Assembly: GCF_002835935.1 (NCBI RefSeq)
Contig: NZ_PJCF01000004.1
Coordinates: 496,001 to 560,000, forward strand
DNA: 64,000 nt
Origin: Paraglaciecola sp. MB-3u-78
Lineage (GTDB): Bacteria; Pseudomonadota; Gammaproteobacteria; Enterobacterales; Alteromonadaceae
Reading direction: 5' to 3'
Part shown: one piece after another, positions 39,613 through 49,403 of the stretch
How positions within the stretch are numbered: position 1 is the first letter of the stretch
Layout of the letters: each line of letters opens with the position of its first letter
Notes under the pieces: model-generated
What the model was told of the DNA's origin: nothing
Seen by the model: the letters and a program-made list of their open reading frames with translations, nothing else
Database searches by the model: none
Program-made: the position numbers and the translations under genes

Positions 39613-40569
39613 TTATTTAGTTTTTAGCTTATCAACTTGGGTAAACAAGTCGTTGGCGTTTGCAATAAATTTCTCTGTTTGTATTGCCGCCGTTATATTG
39701 TAAGTAGGTGGTAATAGTATTGGGTTGTAGCTAGGTCGTGGACTAAATTCATCGGTGTTTAAAAAACCCAAAGCATAAATAGGCGCTAGTATGATGAAGG
39801 TCATCGAAGATGCAATAATATTGCGCCTATGATTGGTTTGATGAAATGCGATAAATAGGCTCAACCAGATGAAGCTAGAAACAAGGATCGCAAATATCAC
39901 TAATTCAATCCATGTAAACCATGTCCCAGGATGAATATTAAATATAGCCACCTGTTGCAATAAAATTAGTCCATTGGCAAGTAAAACAACTATCCAAGTT
40001 AGATTGAATTGGCTAACAAAATGACTTTCTTTTTTGACGACTTTACCTAAGATTGCAAAACTTAATGGCCATAAACAAAGAATCGCCAATTGCCCAAGCT
40101 CAGAGGGAAGTGCTTTAATCAAATTAAACTCTTGTACACTCCCCAAGTATTTTGATAATAATAAAAAACTTAAACAAACAAAGGTTAAACAAATAGCTAA
40201 AAAGCTTTGATTTAACCAGCTAAGGTTCTCTTCCAATTCGCTTAAACGTATCGCCTCAGCTAAAGGCACTTTAGTATCGATTATTCTTAAACGGGTGCGA
40301 CCAATTTTGATTATGTCGTGTGAGTTAAGCGTGGCTTGCCTCACAAATTTATTGTTCACTTTAATGCCATTGGTTGACTGACAGTCATTGACCATGAGTT
40401 TGCCCGATTCAGGATCTATGGCGACCAACATGTGACTAGGACACACATAAGGGTCGTCTAAACGTAAGTCATTATTAAAATCACGCCCTACGCACACATA
40501 GTCTTGTTCAAATTTATAATGCTTAAGTGGGATATTTTTTCGAGAAAGCAGTTCTAAAACTATTGCCAT
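39613..40569 (-). CDS. FHA-domain membrane protein
   Basis: 318 residues. An N-terminal FHA phosphothreonine-binding domain at about 25-100 has the key residues (VGRDFNNDLRLDD, PSHMLVAID, NDCQSTNGIKVNNKFV). The remainder holds about five membrane helices (for example SFLAICLTFVCLSFLLLSKY). Its start overlaps the protease gene by 10 bp. It could recruit a Thr-phosphorylated protein to the membrane; no Ser/Thr kinase of the Hanks type is encoded nearby. Confidence 0.85.
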   Translation of the reverse strand: MAIVLELLSRKNIPLKHYKFEQDYVCVGRDFNNDLRLDDPYVCPSHMLVAIDPESGKLMVNDCQSTNGIKVNNKFVRQATLNSHDIIKIGRTRLRIIDTKVPLAEAIRLSELEENLSWLNQSFLAICLTFVCLSFLLLSKYLGSVQEFNLIKALPSELGQLAILCLWPLSFAILGKVVKKESHFVSQFNLTWIVVLLANGLILLQQVAIFNIHPGTWFTWIELVIFAILVSSFIWLSLFIAFHQTNHRRNIIASSMTFIILAPIYALGFLNTDEFSPRPSYNPILLPPTYNITAAIQTEKFIANANDLFTQVDKLKTK

Positions 40570-41816
40570 GCTATTGCGTCCATAAATTTCTGAGTGAATA
40601 CCAAAGCAGACTCTTTGCTAACGCCAGCCAATGTGTAATGGCTAATCAAACCTTGTTGGGCATGATCAAGTGTGGCTGCAACAAAAAGCACATCATAGAG
40701 CTGCTCGAATTCTTTGTAAGCCCTTAAACACAATACTGTTTTATTAGTCACACCATTGATATTGGTGACTTTATCTTGTTGGCAACGAAAATTAGTGACA
40801 TCGGTTTTAGTCGCATTGTTGCCAGCACCGGCACCTGTGATGCTTTGTGAATAGAAATTATAGAAACGATGTTCTCCCAAAGCCTTACCATCTAACCATT
40901 CAAATTCAATTTCAAGCCCCCCAGTGCGTAACCCACGGTGCAAATATATTTGTTCATCTAACTGACAACGGTTTTCTACCGACAAATATAATGCCTCCTT
41001 ATCGCTGGTATTAGAGCCACCCCAGCATGAGATAAAGTCGGTTATCTTCGAAGGGATCATCGCATCTCCTAATTCACTTGTTTCCCAAGTTTGGTTATTT
41101 AACAAGGAAAAAAGTCTATCCTGATTAGCTAATAATTGTGCTTGTATACGAGGCTTAAACTGTTCATTTTCTAACACTTGTGCATCTTGGCTTTTTAACA
41201 GCGCCTGAATTTTTTCCAATGGAATAAGGAAGCCAATTTGATTGCCTGCGGTTGCTACATTAACCCCCATCACTTCACCAAGCTTATTGACCACTGGCCC
41301 ACCACTCATTCCTGGGTTAATGGAACCCGTAAAATGGATCCGTTGGTAAAAACTACTTTTCTTTAATCCATTAAATGTACCTGGCACTACTATCATGCCT
41401 AGATCATGGGGATTACCTAGAGAATAAATATCACTGCCTTGCAATGGCAGAGACTGTGCAATAGGGAAAGCACTTTCTTGTTCGGACAGAACCACTTTTC
41501 TGACTAAGGCTAAATCATTGACTACATCTACATCAACAAGTTGCAGTTGTCCCTGGGAACCATCATGAGCCAAATATTCAATTCTGAATTTATCAGGGTT
41601 ATACACATATTCAGATACTACATGGTAATTTGTGACTATATTACCTAATGAATCGATCTGAAAACCAGATCCAATGGATGATTTATTACCAGACTCTAGT
41701 TCTATTATTTTGATTTGATACAGGGCAGTACGATGCTGCCCAAATAGGTTTTGGGCAGTTTGTTGACTATGTGCAAGCGAGCAGAACATAGAAAACACAA
41801 TTAGTAAAATTCTCAA
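40560..41816 (-). CDS. Exported trypsin-like serine protease
   Basis: About 418 residues. A signal peptide begins at TTG 41816 (MRILLIVFSMFCSLAHS). The S1C/DegP-like protease domain has the catalytic triad in NYHVVSEY (His), VVNDLALVRKV (Asp) and NPGMSGGPVVNKLGEVMGVN (Ser). There is no PDZ domain. Instead, about 190 C-terminal residues with several cysteines follow, which I do not recognise. A longer frame starts at TTG 41855 but would place extra residues before the signal. Overlap with the FHA gene suggests a common role. Confidence 0.82.
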   Translation of the reverse strand: MRILLIVFSMFCSLAHSQQTAQNLFGQHRTALYQIKIIELESGNKSSIGSGFQIDSLGNIVTNYHVVSEYVYNPDKFRIEYLAHDGSQGQLQLVDVDVVNDLALVRKVVLSEQESAFPIAQSLPLQGSDIYSLGNPHDLGMIVVPGTFNGLKKSSFYQRIHFTGSINPGMSGGPVVNKLGEVMGVNVATAGNQIGFLIPLEKIQALLKSQDAQVLENEQFKPRIQAQLLANQDRLFSLLNNQTWETSELGDAMIPSKITDFISCWGGSNTSDKEALYLSVENRCQLDEQIYLHRGLRTGGLEIEFEWLDGKALGEHRFYNFYSQSITGAGAGNNATKTDVTNFRCQQDKVTNINGVTNKTVLCLRAYKEFEQLYDVLFVAATLDHAQQGLISHYTLAGVSKESALVFTQKFMDAIAWQ

Positions 41817-41979
41817 GGTGATTGATCCAGTGACAATTAAGATTAGTGGAGCCAACTTGGTGGGCTACCTTAGGGGGTTAGCATAATCATTCAGGTTGTT
41901 AACATTTTGTTTACACTCGACAAAATGGTTTACATGAGCGACCATTTGGCTAGTTTAAATTGCACAAGCCAATAATGAA

Positions 41980-42612
41980 ATGCTTGATAGTGTAAATACT
42001 CCTATTCTTTGCGAACAAGTTCCCAGAATAGGCAATAAATTTAGTCAATGGTTGGGTACAACGGTATTAAAACTGTTGGGATGGTCTTACAGTGGCACTT
42101 TCCCTTGTTGTTCAAAGATGATCCTTGCGGTTGCGCCGCATACTTCTAACTGGGACTTTGTTCTGGGAATTGCGGTGGCATTTAACTTGCGTCTAAAAAT
42201 TTCTTTTTTTGGCAAGCACAGTATTTTTATACCCCCTTTTGATCGTCTTTTACGTCGATTGGGTGGCATTCCTATTGAGCGTAGCAAAACACATGGTTTG
42301 GTTGATGGCATGGCAGATAAAATGCGAGAAGCCGAAAGTATGGTGTTGTGCCTTGCTCCAGAAGGTACACGCAGTCCGATATCCCCTTGGAAAACCGGTT
42401 TTCTTCATATTGCCTACAAAGCCAAGGTACCTGTGTTTTTGGTAGCATTTGATTATAAGAAAAAACTTATCGAGTTTGGTCCCTTGCACAATATAAGCGA
42501 CAATACCCAACATGAACTCAATAGGATTTATCTGCACTTCAAATATGCACAAGGTAAGTATCCTGAAAAGATGATCACTAACGTTGTTCCCCCCTGTGGA
42601 GAGAGAGATTGA
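41980..42612 (+). CDS. PlsC-like 1-acylglycerol-3-phosphate acyltransferase family
   Basis: 210 residues. The acyltransferase motif HTSNWD (His54, Asp59) and APEGTR are present, as in the lysophospholipid acyltransferase family. It probably transfers an acyl chain in the inner membrane. This short version resembles those annotated in glycerophospholipid or ornithine-lipid remodelling; the acceptor is not certain. The stop overlaps the TTG start of the next gene (TTGA). Confidence 0.85.
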   Translation: MLDSVNTPILCEQVPRIGNKFSQWLGTTVLKLLGWSYSGTFPCCSKMILAVAPHTSNWDFVLGIAVAFNLRLKISFFGKHSIFIPPFDRLLRRLGGIPIERSKTHGLVDGMADKMREAESMVLCLAPEGTRSPISPWKTGFLHIAYKAKVPVFLVAFDYKKKLIEFGPLHNISDNTQHELNRIYLHFKYAQGKYPEKMITNVVPPCGERD

Positions 42613-43847
42613 AAAATAAAGGTTTTACTACCCGTTTGGTGCATGCAGACAGGTTGTTGAATACACCTGAAAGTGGTGCCATACATCAAGCCACTAATAA
42701 CTCAGTGTTGTTTGAATATAAAGATGCTCAAGGTTTAGTGGATGTTTTTCAAGGTAAAAAAACAGGGCATGTCTATTCTCGCTCGTCTTCAGGCTCCAAT
42801 GCTGCGCTGCAAAATATTCTTACTCATTTAGAGGGGGGAATAGGGGCGATAACCTTTGCAACCGGCATGGCGGCCATTACTGCCACTATGCTGAGTTTGT
42901 TTAAAAGCGGCGATCATCTGATTGTTAGTCATTTTTTGTTTGGTAATACCCGTAGTTTTGCCGAAACCTTACAATCTTTAGGCATTGAATTAAGTTTTGT
43001 TGATGTGACGGATGTGCAGAAAGTAAAAGCGGCTTTTAAAGGAAATACCAAAGCGGTTTACTTAGAAACTATTGCCAACCCGGTCACACAAGTGGCAGAT
43101 TTACGAGCCATTGGCCAACTATGCGTGTCTAAACATGCGCTTTTTTTAGTGGACAATACTATGACGCCAGCTAATATTTTTGACGCAAATTCAGTTTTGG
43201 CTTCACTAACCATTAGTTCTTTAACCAAATATATTGCAGGCCATGGTAACGTTTTAGGCGGTGCAGTAGTCGACACCGGATTGTTTGATTGGGGTGGCTT
43301 CGAGAACATTCTACCTATTTACCGTGGCCCAGATAAAACACAATGGGGGCTCACTCAAATTCGTAAAAGAGGCCTTAGAGATATGGGGGGGACTTTATCA
43401 CCAGATTCCGCTCATACTATTTCAATTGGCCTAGAGACCCTAGTACTGCGAACTGACAAAGTATGTGAAAATGCGATGCGTTTGGCTTCTTATCTGCATA
43501 ATCATGACAAAGTTTCGGCGGTGTATTATCCTGGCTTAGCTGGTCATCCTCAGCACTTTTTAGCCAGAGAATATTTTAAAGGTTATGGTGGGATTTTGAG
43601 TTTAGATTTAGTTGATGACATCGACCCCATTCAATTTTTAAATGCATTAAACTTAGTGATCTGCGCCACGCATTTAGGTGATACCCGTACATTAGCCTTG
43701 CCCGTCGCTTCTACCATCTATTTCGAGAGTAGTGCCAAAGAAAGACAAGAGATGGGTGTGAATGACAATATGATCAGAATGTCCATTGGTATTGAAGATA
43801 TAGACGATATAATCGCCGATTTTGAACAGGCATTTGCGAAGTTTTAG
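42609..43847 (+). CDS. Cys/Met metabolism PLP enzyme (cystathionine gamma-synthase/lyase-like)
   Basis: 412 residues of the trans-sulfuration family. Landmarks: HVYSRSSSGSNAALQNIL, EGGIGAITFATGMAAITATM, VYLETIANPV, VDNTMTPANIF and the PLP lysine in SSLTKYIAGHGNVLGGAVVD. It handles sulfur amino acids (O-acetylhomoserine, cystathionine or methionine); the exact reaction is not decidable by eye. TTG start with GGAGAGA upstream, overlapping the PlsC-like gene by four bases. Confidence 0.85.
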   Translation: MKNKGFTTRLVHADRLLNTPESGAIHQATNNSVLFEYKDAQGLVDVFQGKKTGHVYSRSSSGSNAALQNILTHLEGGIGAITFATGMAAITATMLSLFKSGDHLIVSHFLFGNTRSFAETLQSLGIELSFVDVTDVQKVKAAFKGNTKAVYLETIANPVTQVADLRAIGQLCVSKHALFLVDNTMTPANIFDANSVLASLTISSLTKYIAGHGNVLGGAVVDTGLFDWGGFENILPIYRGPDKTQWGLTQIRKRGLRDMGGTLSPDSAHTISIGLETLVLRTDKVCENAMRLASYLHNHDKVSAVYYPGLAGHPQHFLAREYFKGYGGILSLDLVDDIDPIQFLNALNLVICATHLGDTRTLALPVASTIYFESSAKERQEMGVNDNMIRMSIGIEDIDDIIADFEQAFAKF

Positions 43848-43985
43848 AAGCAGCTACGAGATAAGGCAGCTTCGAGCAGCGAGATAAAAGTAGAGTAAAA
43901 ATTTAAAAGACAATAAAGGGCATTATTTACAATAAATGATGCCATTTTTGATTGACAGTAGACCGAGTCTGAAAAATCATTTTTG

Positions 43986-44097
43986 CGTAGCTCGTAGCTC
44001 GTAGCTCGTAGCTCGTAGCTCGTAGCTCGTAGCTCGTAGCTCGTAGCTCGTAGCTCGTAGCTCGTAGCTCGTAGCTCGTAGCTCGTAGCTCGTAGCT
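43986..44097. repeat. Short tandem repeat: about 16 copies of GTAGCTC
   Basis: Fifteen perfect 7-bp units plus a partial sixteenth in a row, ending next to the stop codon of the OsmC-family gene. The unit length is not a multiple of three. A short related stretch (CGTAGCTCGTAGC) is found at 48657 in the cmoB-cmoA gap. Confidence 0.97.
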
Positions 44098-44489
44098 TAG
44101 GCTAGCTCAAAACTCGTGGTGATTTCAACATTTCCCGTGAGCATCAACATCACTGAACAATATTTGTCAGCAGATAATTGAACGGCTCTGGCGACATTTT
44201 TTTCAGTCAAACCTTCACCTTTGACAATGTAGTGAGCATGAATTGCAGTAAAAACTCGTGGCGCCTCTTCTGCTCTTTTTGCATCAAGTTGACACACACA
44301 ATCATCCACTTTTTTTCTGGACTTTTTAAGGATATCTACCACATCAATAGATGAACAGGCACCCACAGATAGCAATACTGACTCCATTGGGGTCATAGTT
44401 TCGCCATTACCGTCTAATTCCAAGGTATGGCCTGTCTCTGTTTTGCATGTAAATCGTAGGTTTTCTTGCCAACTAACCGTTGCTTTCAT
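44097..44489 (-). CDS. OsmC-family protein (YhfA-like)
   Basis: 130 residues. Redox cysteines at Cys45 (VGACSSIDVV) and Cys111 (ADKYCSVMLML) match the OsmC/Ohr fold, which reduces organic peroxides. The shorter length and MTPMESVLLSVGACS fit the YhfA subgroup, whose substrate is unknown. Its stop abuts the 7-bp tandem repeat. Seven bases downstream of the CvfB gene, so they share an operon. Confidence 0.88.
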   Translation of the reverse strand: MKATVSWQENLRFTCKTETGHTLELDGNGETMTPMESVLLSVGACSSIDVVDILKKSRKKVDDCVCQLDAKRAEEAPRVFTAIHAHYIVKGEGLTEKNVARAVQLSADKYCSVMLMLTGNVEITTSFELA

Positions 44490-44496
44490 AGTTTCT

Positions 44497-45345
44497 CTAC
44501 TTCTTAACGAGCGTTATTTTAGTTTTGTCTAACAATATACGTTTTTGTCTAAACAAATTGCCAATTGCCTTTTTATATACATTTTTGCTGACTTTAAAGC
44601 GTTTTGAAATCTCATCTGGTGGACTCTTATCGGTTAAAGTCGACAGGCCATCATGTGCAATTAGGTCTTCTATTATTTGTTCTTCTAGGGTGTTGCGAGC
44701 AGTAGGATCATGGAACTGAAAACATAAATCAATTTTGCCATCTTCTCTAATACGTTTGATATAGGCTTTTAAGGAATGACCTATTTTTATTGGCTGGAAC
44801 ACTTCGTCTCTAAATAACAAACCAAGGTGTGATCCATTGATAATGGCTTTGTAGCCCATGTCTGTCTGCCCACATATCAGTATCTCAACTTCTTGCTTAG
44901 CCTCGAACGTACCGCCTTCTTCACTCGACTCTTCATACAAAAAATCTTTGAGTTTAGTGGAAGCTGCCAAACGACCTGTTTCTTCATCACAGAACACATA
45001 GACCACATAAGATACCCCTTCAGACATCGGGTAATCTTGTTCACTAAAAGGTACTAATAAGTCTTTTTCTAATCCCCAATCTAAAAACACACCTACCTTG
45101 GTGACACTGACGACTTTTAAATAGGCACAATGATCTACAAACACCTTAGGACGTTTGATAGTGGCAATAAGACGATCATCGCTATCATGATAAATAAACG
45201 CATTCACCATATCCCCAAGCTTACAGCCCAAGGGCGCATTTTTAGTAGGGAGTAGAATTTGACCTTTATCGCCTGCGTCTAGGTAGAATCCAAAGGGCAC
45301 TTCATTGACGACTTCAAGATTATTAAACTTTCCAACTTGCGACAT
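44497..45345 (-). CDS. CvfB-like S1 RNA-binding protein
   Basis: 282 residues with repeated S1-type beta-barrels (NEVPFGFYLDAGDKGQILLP; KVVSVTKVGVFLDWGLEKDL; MGYKAIINGSHLGLLFRDEV) and a C-terminal winged helix that ends the protein, as in CvfB/YitL. The family binds RNA and affects virulence-factor expression in Staphylococcus. Function in proteobacteria is not known. Confidence 0.88.
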   Translation of the reverse strand: MSQVGKFNNLEVVNEVPFGFYLDAGDKGQILLPTKNAPLGCKLGDMVNAFIYHDSDDRLIATIKRPKVFVDHCAYLKVVSVTKVGVFLDWGLEKDLLVPFSEQDYPMSEGVSYVVYVFCDEETGRLAASTKLKDFLYEESSEEGGTFEAKQEVEILICGQTDMGYKAIINGSHLGLLFRDEVFQPIKIGHSLKAYIKRIREDGKIDLCFQFHDPTARNTLEEQIIEDLIAHDGLSTLTDKSPPDEISKRFKVSKNVYKKAIGNLFRQKRILLDKTKITLVKK

Positions 45346-45495
45346 GTTTTGCTGATTATCTTTAACGAAATTATAAGGATATTGTAACTTAGCAATAGAT
45401 TAAGAAATATAAAAACAATGTATATATTACTAAATTGATCGCTTTATTCATGGCATAATTGTGCTCATAGAAATTCCTTCTTTACATGGTACTTT

Positions 45496-46365
45496 ATGGC
45501 AGACGCTAACAATATTGTATTTTTAGATGGGCAGTTTATGCCAATGTCTGAAGCTAAAATATCGCCTATGGATCGCGGTTTTTTGTTTGGTGATGGTATA
45601 TATGAAGTGGTGCCATCCTACGATGCTAAGTTAGTGGGTTTTGGCTTACATATTCAGCGTATGCAAAATGGTCTGGATGCTATTGGTATAAAATTAAATA
45701 TGGGTGTGGATGATTGGCGTGATATCGCGCAAAATTTAATTGAAAAAAATGGCAAAGGTAATCTTGGTTTATACTTTCATGTTAGCCGTGGTGCGGATGT
45801 GAAACGATTTCATGCTTTCCCTGAGAATATCCAAACTACAGTGTTTGCTTATGCCTTCACAATCCCCGCGGCACCTATCGCTGATAAGCTAAAGGTCAAA
45901 CAATATAGAGTCACCAGTAGTGAAGATTTACGCTGGAAACGCTGCCAGATTAAATCTACCTCGTTATTAGGTAATGTGATGCATTTCCAACAAGGTCAGG
46001 AAGCGGGCGTTGATGAAACCATTTTATATAATCAGCGAGACGAGTTGACTGAAGCCAGTGCCTGCAATGTATTTATTGTCAAGAATGAAGTGGTGATAAC
46101 GCCACCTTTAGATAATCAATTACTGCCTGGCATCACTCGAAATATGTTGCTCGATATTTTACGTAAAGATGGCACCTTGCAAGTACAAGAAAGAGTGCTA
46201 AGCATGAGCGAAGTTCACGCTGCTGATGAGCTGTGGTTAACCAGTTCCAGCAAAGAAATTGCACCTGTAGTTGAGTTAGACGGACAACCGATTGGCAATG
46301 GCAGAGTAGGCGATATTTGGCAACTTGCGCAATACCTGTATTCTGCGAATAAACATAATTATTAA
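45496..46365 (+). CDS. dat: D-amino acid aminotransferase
   Basis: 289 residues of PLP class IV. FLDGQFMPMSEAKISPMDRG and FLFGDGIYEVVPSYD mark the family; the PLP lysine is in RCQIKSTSLLGNV. It interconverts D-alanine and D-glutamate through their keto acids. The next gene is alanine racemase 40 bp downstream, which supports a D-amino-acid role over branched-chain aminotransferase. Confidence 0.88.
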   Translation: MADANNIVFLDGQFMPMSEAKISPMDRGFLFGDGIYEVVPSYDAKLVGFGLHIQRMQNGLDAIGIKLNMGVDDWRDIAQNLIEKNGKGNLGLYFHVSRGADVKRFHAFPENIQTTVFAYAFTIPAAPIADKLKVKQYRVTSSEDLRWKRCQIKSTSLLGNVMHFQQGQEAGVDETILYNQRDELTEASACNVFIVKNEVVITPPLDNQLLPGITRNMLLDILRKDGTLQVQERVLSMSEVHAADELWLTSSSKEIAPVVELDGQPIGNGRVGDIWQLAQYLYSANKHNY

Positions 46366-46405
46366 ACTAATTCTCCTAACAATAGCTGGAATGTAAATAC
46401 CCCGT

Positions 46406-47503
46406 ATGTCTCGACCTGCCAAAATTATTATTGATTTAGCCGCTATTCAAGCAAATTGCCGCTTGGCTCAAACGCTAGCGCCCCATTCTAAAACAGTTGC
46501 CGTGGTAAAGGCCGATGCTTACGGACATGGCGCTGTTGAGGTGACCAAAGCATTAGAGCCACAAGTTGAAATGTTCACTGTGTCTTGTCTTGAAGAAGCT
46601 TTAATCTTGCGAGAAAACGGTTTAAAAAAACCGATCTTATTGTTAGAAGGGTGTTTTGATATAGGCGAATTAAAGATTGCTCTAGACAATCAATGTGAAA
46701 TTATTGTGCATAGCCGTTTACAACTCGAACAACTGCTTAATACCAGACTTAAAACACCGCTAAATATTTGGTTGAAAATTGATACTGGTATGCACAGATT
46801 AGGAATTTTGCCAAAGGAAGTTGAATCTATATATGCCAAGTTGGTTGAATCATCAAACGTTAATAATATCGTGTTGATGACACACTTTGCCCATGCCGAT
46901 GCTGTGGGTGGGGCGCATACCGCTAAACAAATTAGTCAATTTGAAACCTGTATTCAGCCGATTGTTGCCCATGCCAATCATAAAGTGGAACTGAGTATGG
47001 CTAACTCTGCAGCGTTATTGGCTTGGCAGCAAACTAGAGTGGATTGGAATCGACCGGGGATCATGTTGTATGGTTTGAGTCCTTTTGCAGAAACTATTGA
47101 GGAAGCCACTGCGCTTATCCCGGCCATGAACTTTGAGTCACAAGTGATAGCCTTGCGTGAGATTTTAACTGGGGAATCTGTAGGTTATGGTTGCACATGG
47201 ACGGCACAAAGGCCCTCTGTTATTGCCACCATTGCAGTAGGTTATGGCGATGGTTATCCACGCACCGCAAAATCGGGTACACCTGTATTAATCAACAATC
47301 AGCGAGCCCCGCTGGCGGGGAGAGTGTCTATGGATTTAATCTCCGTAGATGTCACTGAGCTAGCCAATGTGCAACTAGGCGATAAAGCGGTGTTATGGGG
47401 TAAGACGTTATCGGCTAATGAAGTGGCTAGTTGGGCGGATACTATTGGTTATGAGCTAGTAACGCGCATGCCGAGACGCGTGACTAGGCATTTTGTTAAG
47501 TAA
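46406..47503 (+). CDS. alr: Alanine racemase
   Basis: 365 residues. Makes D-alanine for the cell wall from L-alanine. PLP lysine Lys35 in VAVVKADAYGHGAVEV and the catalytic Tyr in SVGYGCTWTA are visible; the C-terminal beta domain contains GRVSMDLISVDVT. It follows dat in the same direction, giving two routes to D-amino acids for peptidoglycan. Ordinary length. Confidence 0.95.
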   Translation: MSRPAKIIIDLAAIQANCRLAQTLAPHSKTVAVVKADAYGHGAVEVTKALEPQVEMFTVSCLEEALILRENGLKKPILLLEGCFDIGELKIALDNQCEIIVHSRLQLEQLLNTRLKTPLNIWLKIDTGMHRLGILPKEVESIYAKLVESSNVNNIVLMTHFAHADAVGGAHTAKQISQFETCIQPIVAHANHKVELSMANSAALLAWQQTRVDWNRPGIMLYGLSPFAETIEEATALIPAMNFESQVIALREILTGESVGYGCTWTAQRPSVIATIAVGYGDGYPRTAKSGTPVLINNQRAPLAGRVSMDLISVDVTELANVQLGDKAVLWGKTLSANEVASWADTIGYELVTRMPRRVTRHFVK

Positions 47504-47544
47504 CCAGAGTTCAGGTTAACTAAGCTTGTATTAGTGAATGTGAA

Positions 47545-48516
47545 TTAACATTCAGCGACTAAAACGGCTCGAAGGGGAGCAGGATAACCTTCAATCGTTT
47601 TGCTGGGATCGTTCGGATCAAGAAAGTCTACTAATGATTGGCTGTCCATCCACTCTGTTGCTCTTTGTTCTTCTAATGATGTAGGTGCCACATCCACCAC
47701 GCGAATATTTTTAAAACCGACTCTTTGCATCCATAGGGTTAACGCTGCTGTACTGGGCAAATACCACAGATTACGCATTTGTGCATATCGTTCGCCGGGC
47801 ATAAATACTGTTTGTTCGTCACCTTCTACCACTAAGGTTTCAAGCACCAATTCACCACCTTTGCGCAACTGATTTTTTAACTGGTATAAAAAATCGATTG
47901 GGCTACGTCTGTGATACAACACTCCCATGGAAAACACTGTATCAAATGCTTTGAGTTCAGGTAATTGTTCCACACCTACAGGTAATAAGTGAATGCGCGG
48001 GTCAGGATTGAAGTGTTTAATCGCTTGGAATTGCATTAAAAATAGTTGCGATGGATCCGCGCCTACCACCATTTTGGGCTGTTCGCCTAACATGCGCCAC
48101 ATATGATAACCACTGCCACAACCGACATCTAATACATAGCGATCTCTAAGAGGCTGAATATGTGGTTGCACTCTGTCCCATTTCCAGTCGGAGCGCCATT
48201 CGGTATCGATATGAATACCCTGGATATGAAACGGTCCTTTGCGCCAAGGCGTAAATTGCTTAAGCAAGCCTATTATTTGTTTTTGGGTATATTCACTGAT
48301 ATCACCTTCTTGACCAAATTCAACTTTGTCTTGCAGGTTAATCGATGAGGGAGAGGTTTTAGGTAGCTTATTTAGCAACTTTACCCATTTAGTAAAGTCC
48401 CCGTGCAGTTGTTCTTTTTGCCAAGTAGCAATTTGAACCGGGAGTACTTCTAACCAATGACTTAAAGGTGAATCCGCAATCTGTTTATAAAAATCATTGA
48501 ACCAATTAACAGCCAA
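47545..48516 (-). CDS. cmoB: tRNA U34 carboxymethyltransferase
   Basis: 323 residues. Uses carboxy-SAM to make 5-carboxymethoxyuridine at the wobble base. The methyltransferase core [20 protein letters not shown] and [20 protein letters not shown] are diagnostic. The start is TTG with AGGAGG five bases upstream. It works with CmoA, encoded 152 bp upstream in the same direction. Confidence 0.95.
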   Translation of the reverse strand: MAVNWFNDFYKQIADSPLSHWLEVLPVQIATWQKEQLHGDFTKWVKLLNKLPKTSPSSINLQDKVEFGQEGDISEYTQKQIIGLLKQFTPWRKGPFHIQGIHIDTEWRSDWKWDRVQPHIQPLRDRYVLDVGCGSGYHMWRMLGEQPKMVVGADPSQLFLMQFQAIKHFNPDPRIHLLPVGVEQLPELKAFDTVFSMGVLYHRRSPIDFLYQLKNQLRKGGELVLETLVVEGDEQTVFMPGERYAQMRNLWYLPSTAALTLWMQRVGFKNIRVVDVAPTSLEEQRATEWMDSQSLVDFLDPNDPSKTIEGYPAPLRAVLVAEC

Positions 48517-48668
48517 GTGGCCTCCTGCAATAAAAGCAGCTTCGAGTTTCGAGCCGCGAGCTTCTAGCTTGAAGCAAAAAAACCAAAACTAGCACCATTC
48601 TCATTAATGTGACGTAGTTTTCGTTGATAGTAACATTTACTTTGTAAAAATATTTTCGTAGCTCGTAG
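48517..48668. repeat. cmoA-cmoB gap with GAGCTT/GTAGCTC-like repeat bits
   Basis: Contains GCAGCTTCGAGTTTCGAG near 48538 and CGTAGCTCGTAGCTAATAGC at 48657-48676, the latter reaching into the end of cmoA. These resemble the 7-bp tandem array at 43986-44097. Confidence 0.5.
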
Positions 48669-49403
48669 CTAATAGCTTTTTATCGCCACCATTGATGCAA
48701 AGTTAAAACAGGTAAACCAACGCACAACATCGCTAAAACCCACTTGTGTTAACCGGTCTTTATGTTGCTCAAATGTTTCTGTACGCATGACATCTTCTAA
48801 TGCGGTGCGTTTTTGACTTATTTCTAATTCACTATAACCGTTTCTACGCTTAAATTCGTGGTGTAGGTCAATCACTAAATCATTACCTTGTTCGGTGTCA
48901 TGACTCAGTTTTTCAGATAGCATTAAAACACCACCTGGATTTAATCCGTTATATATTTTCTGCATAATATCGATACGTTGTTCTGGTGGGATAAATTGCA
49001 GAGTAAAATTCATCACCACACAAGAAGCATTTGTAATCTCAATGTTTTGTATATCATCACAAATAACACTAATAGGTGTCGTCGCTTTAAAGGCCTGTAC
49101 ATGTAATTCACAGCGTTGTGCCATGGCAGGTGAATTATCAATGGCTAGAATTTGGCAGTTTTCGGTTTGGATATATTTGCTAGCGGCTAAACTGACCGCT
49201 CCTAATGAGCAACCTAAATCGTATATATTACTTTGTGGTTGTGCATACCTTGCGCAAATTTGACCTACAGTATCCACTATTGTGCTGTATCCAGGGACAG
49301 AGCGCTGGATCATGTCGGGAAAGACTTCCGCCACCGATTGGTCAAATCGAAATTCACCGACTTGTTGTGGTTGAGAATAAATGGTGTCTTTAACTTCTTG
49401 CAT
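48669..49403 (-). CDS. cmoA: Carboxy-S-adenosyl-methionine synthase
   Basis: About 244 residues. Turns SAM plus prephenate into carboxy-SAM for CmoB. VAEVFPDMIQRSVPGYSTIV, VYDLGCSLGA-type motif (IYDLGCSLGAVSLAASKYIQ) and VVMNFTLQFIPPEQR are the family's hallmarks. ATG 49403 gives the expected length; an upstream GTG adds eleven residues not found in the family. Confidence 0.95.
   Translation of the reverse strand: MQEVKDTIYSQPQQVGEFRFDQSVAEVFPDMIQRSVPGYSTIVDTVGQICARYAQPQSNIYDLGCSLGAVSLAASKYIQTENCQILAIDNSPAMAQRCELHVQAFKATTPISVICDDIQNIEITNASCVVMNFTLQFIPPEQRIDIMQKIYNGLNPGGVLMLSEKLSHDTEQGNDLVIDLHHEFKRRNGYSELEISQKRTALEDVMRTETFEQHKDRLTQVGFSDVVRWFTCFNFASMVAIKSY

Noticed and set aside
43986-44097. 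Repeat array as a possible CRISPR
   Set aside because: The units are only 7 bp and there are no spacers between them; no cas gene is nearby.
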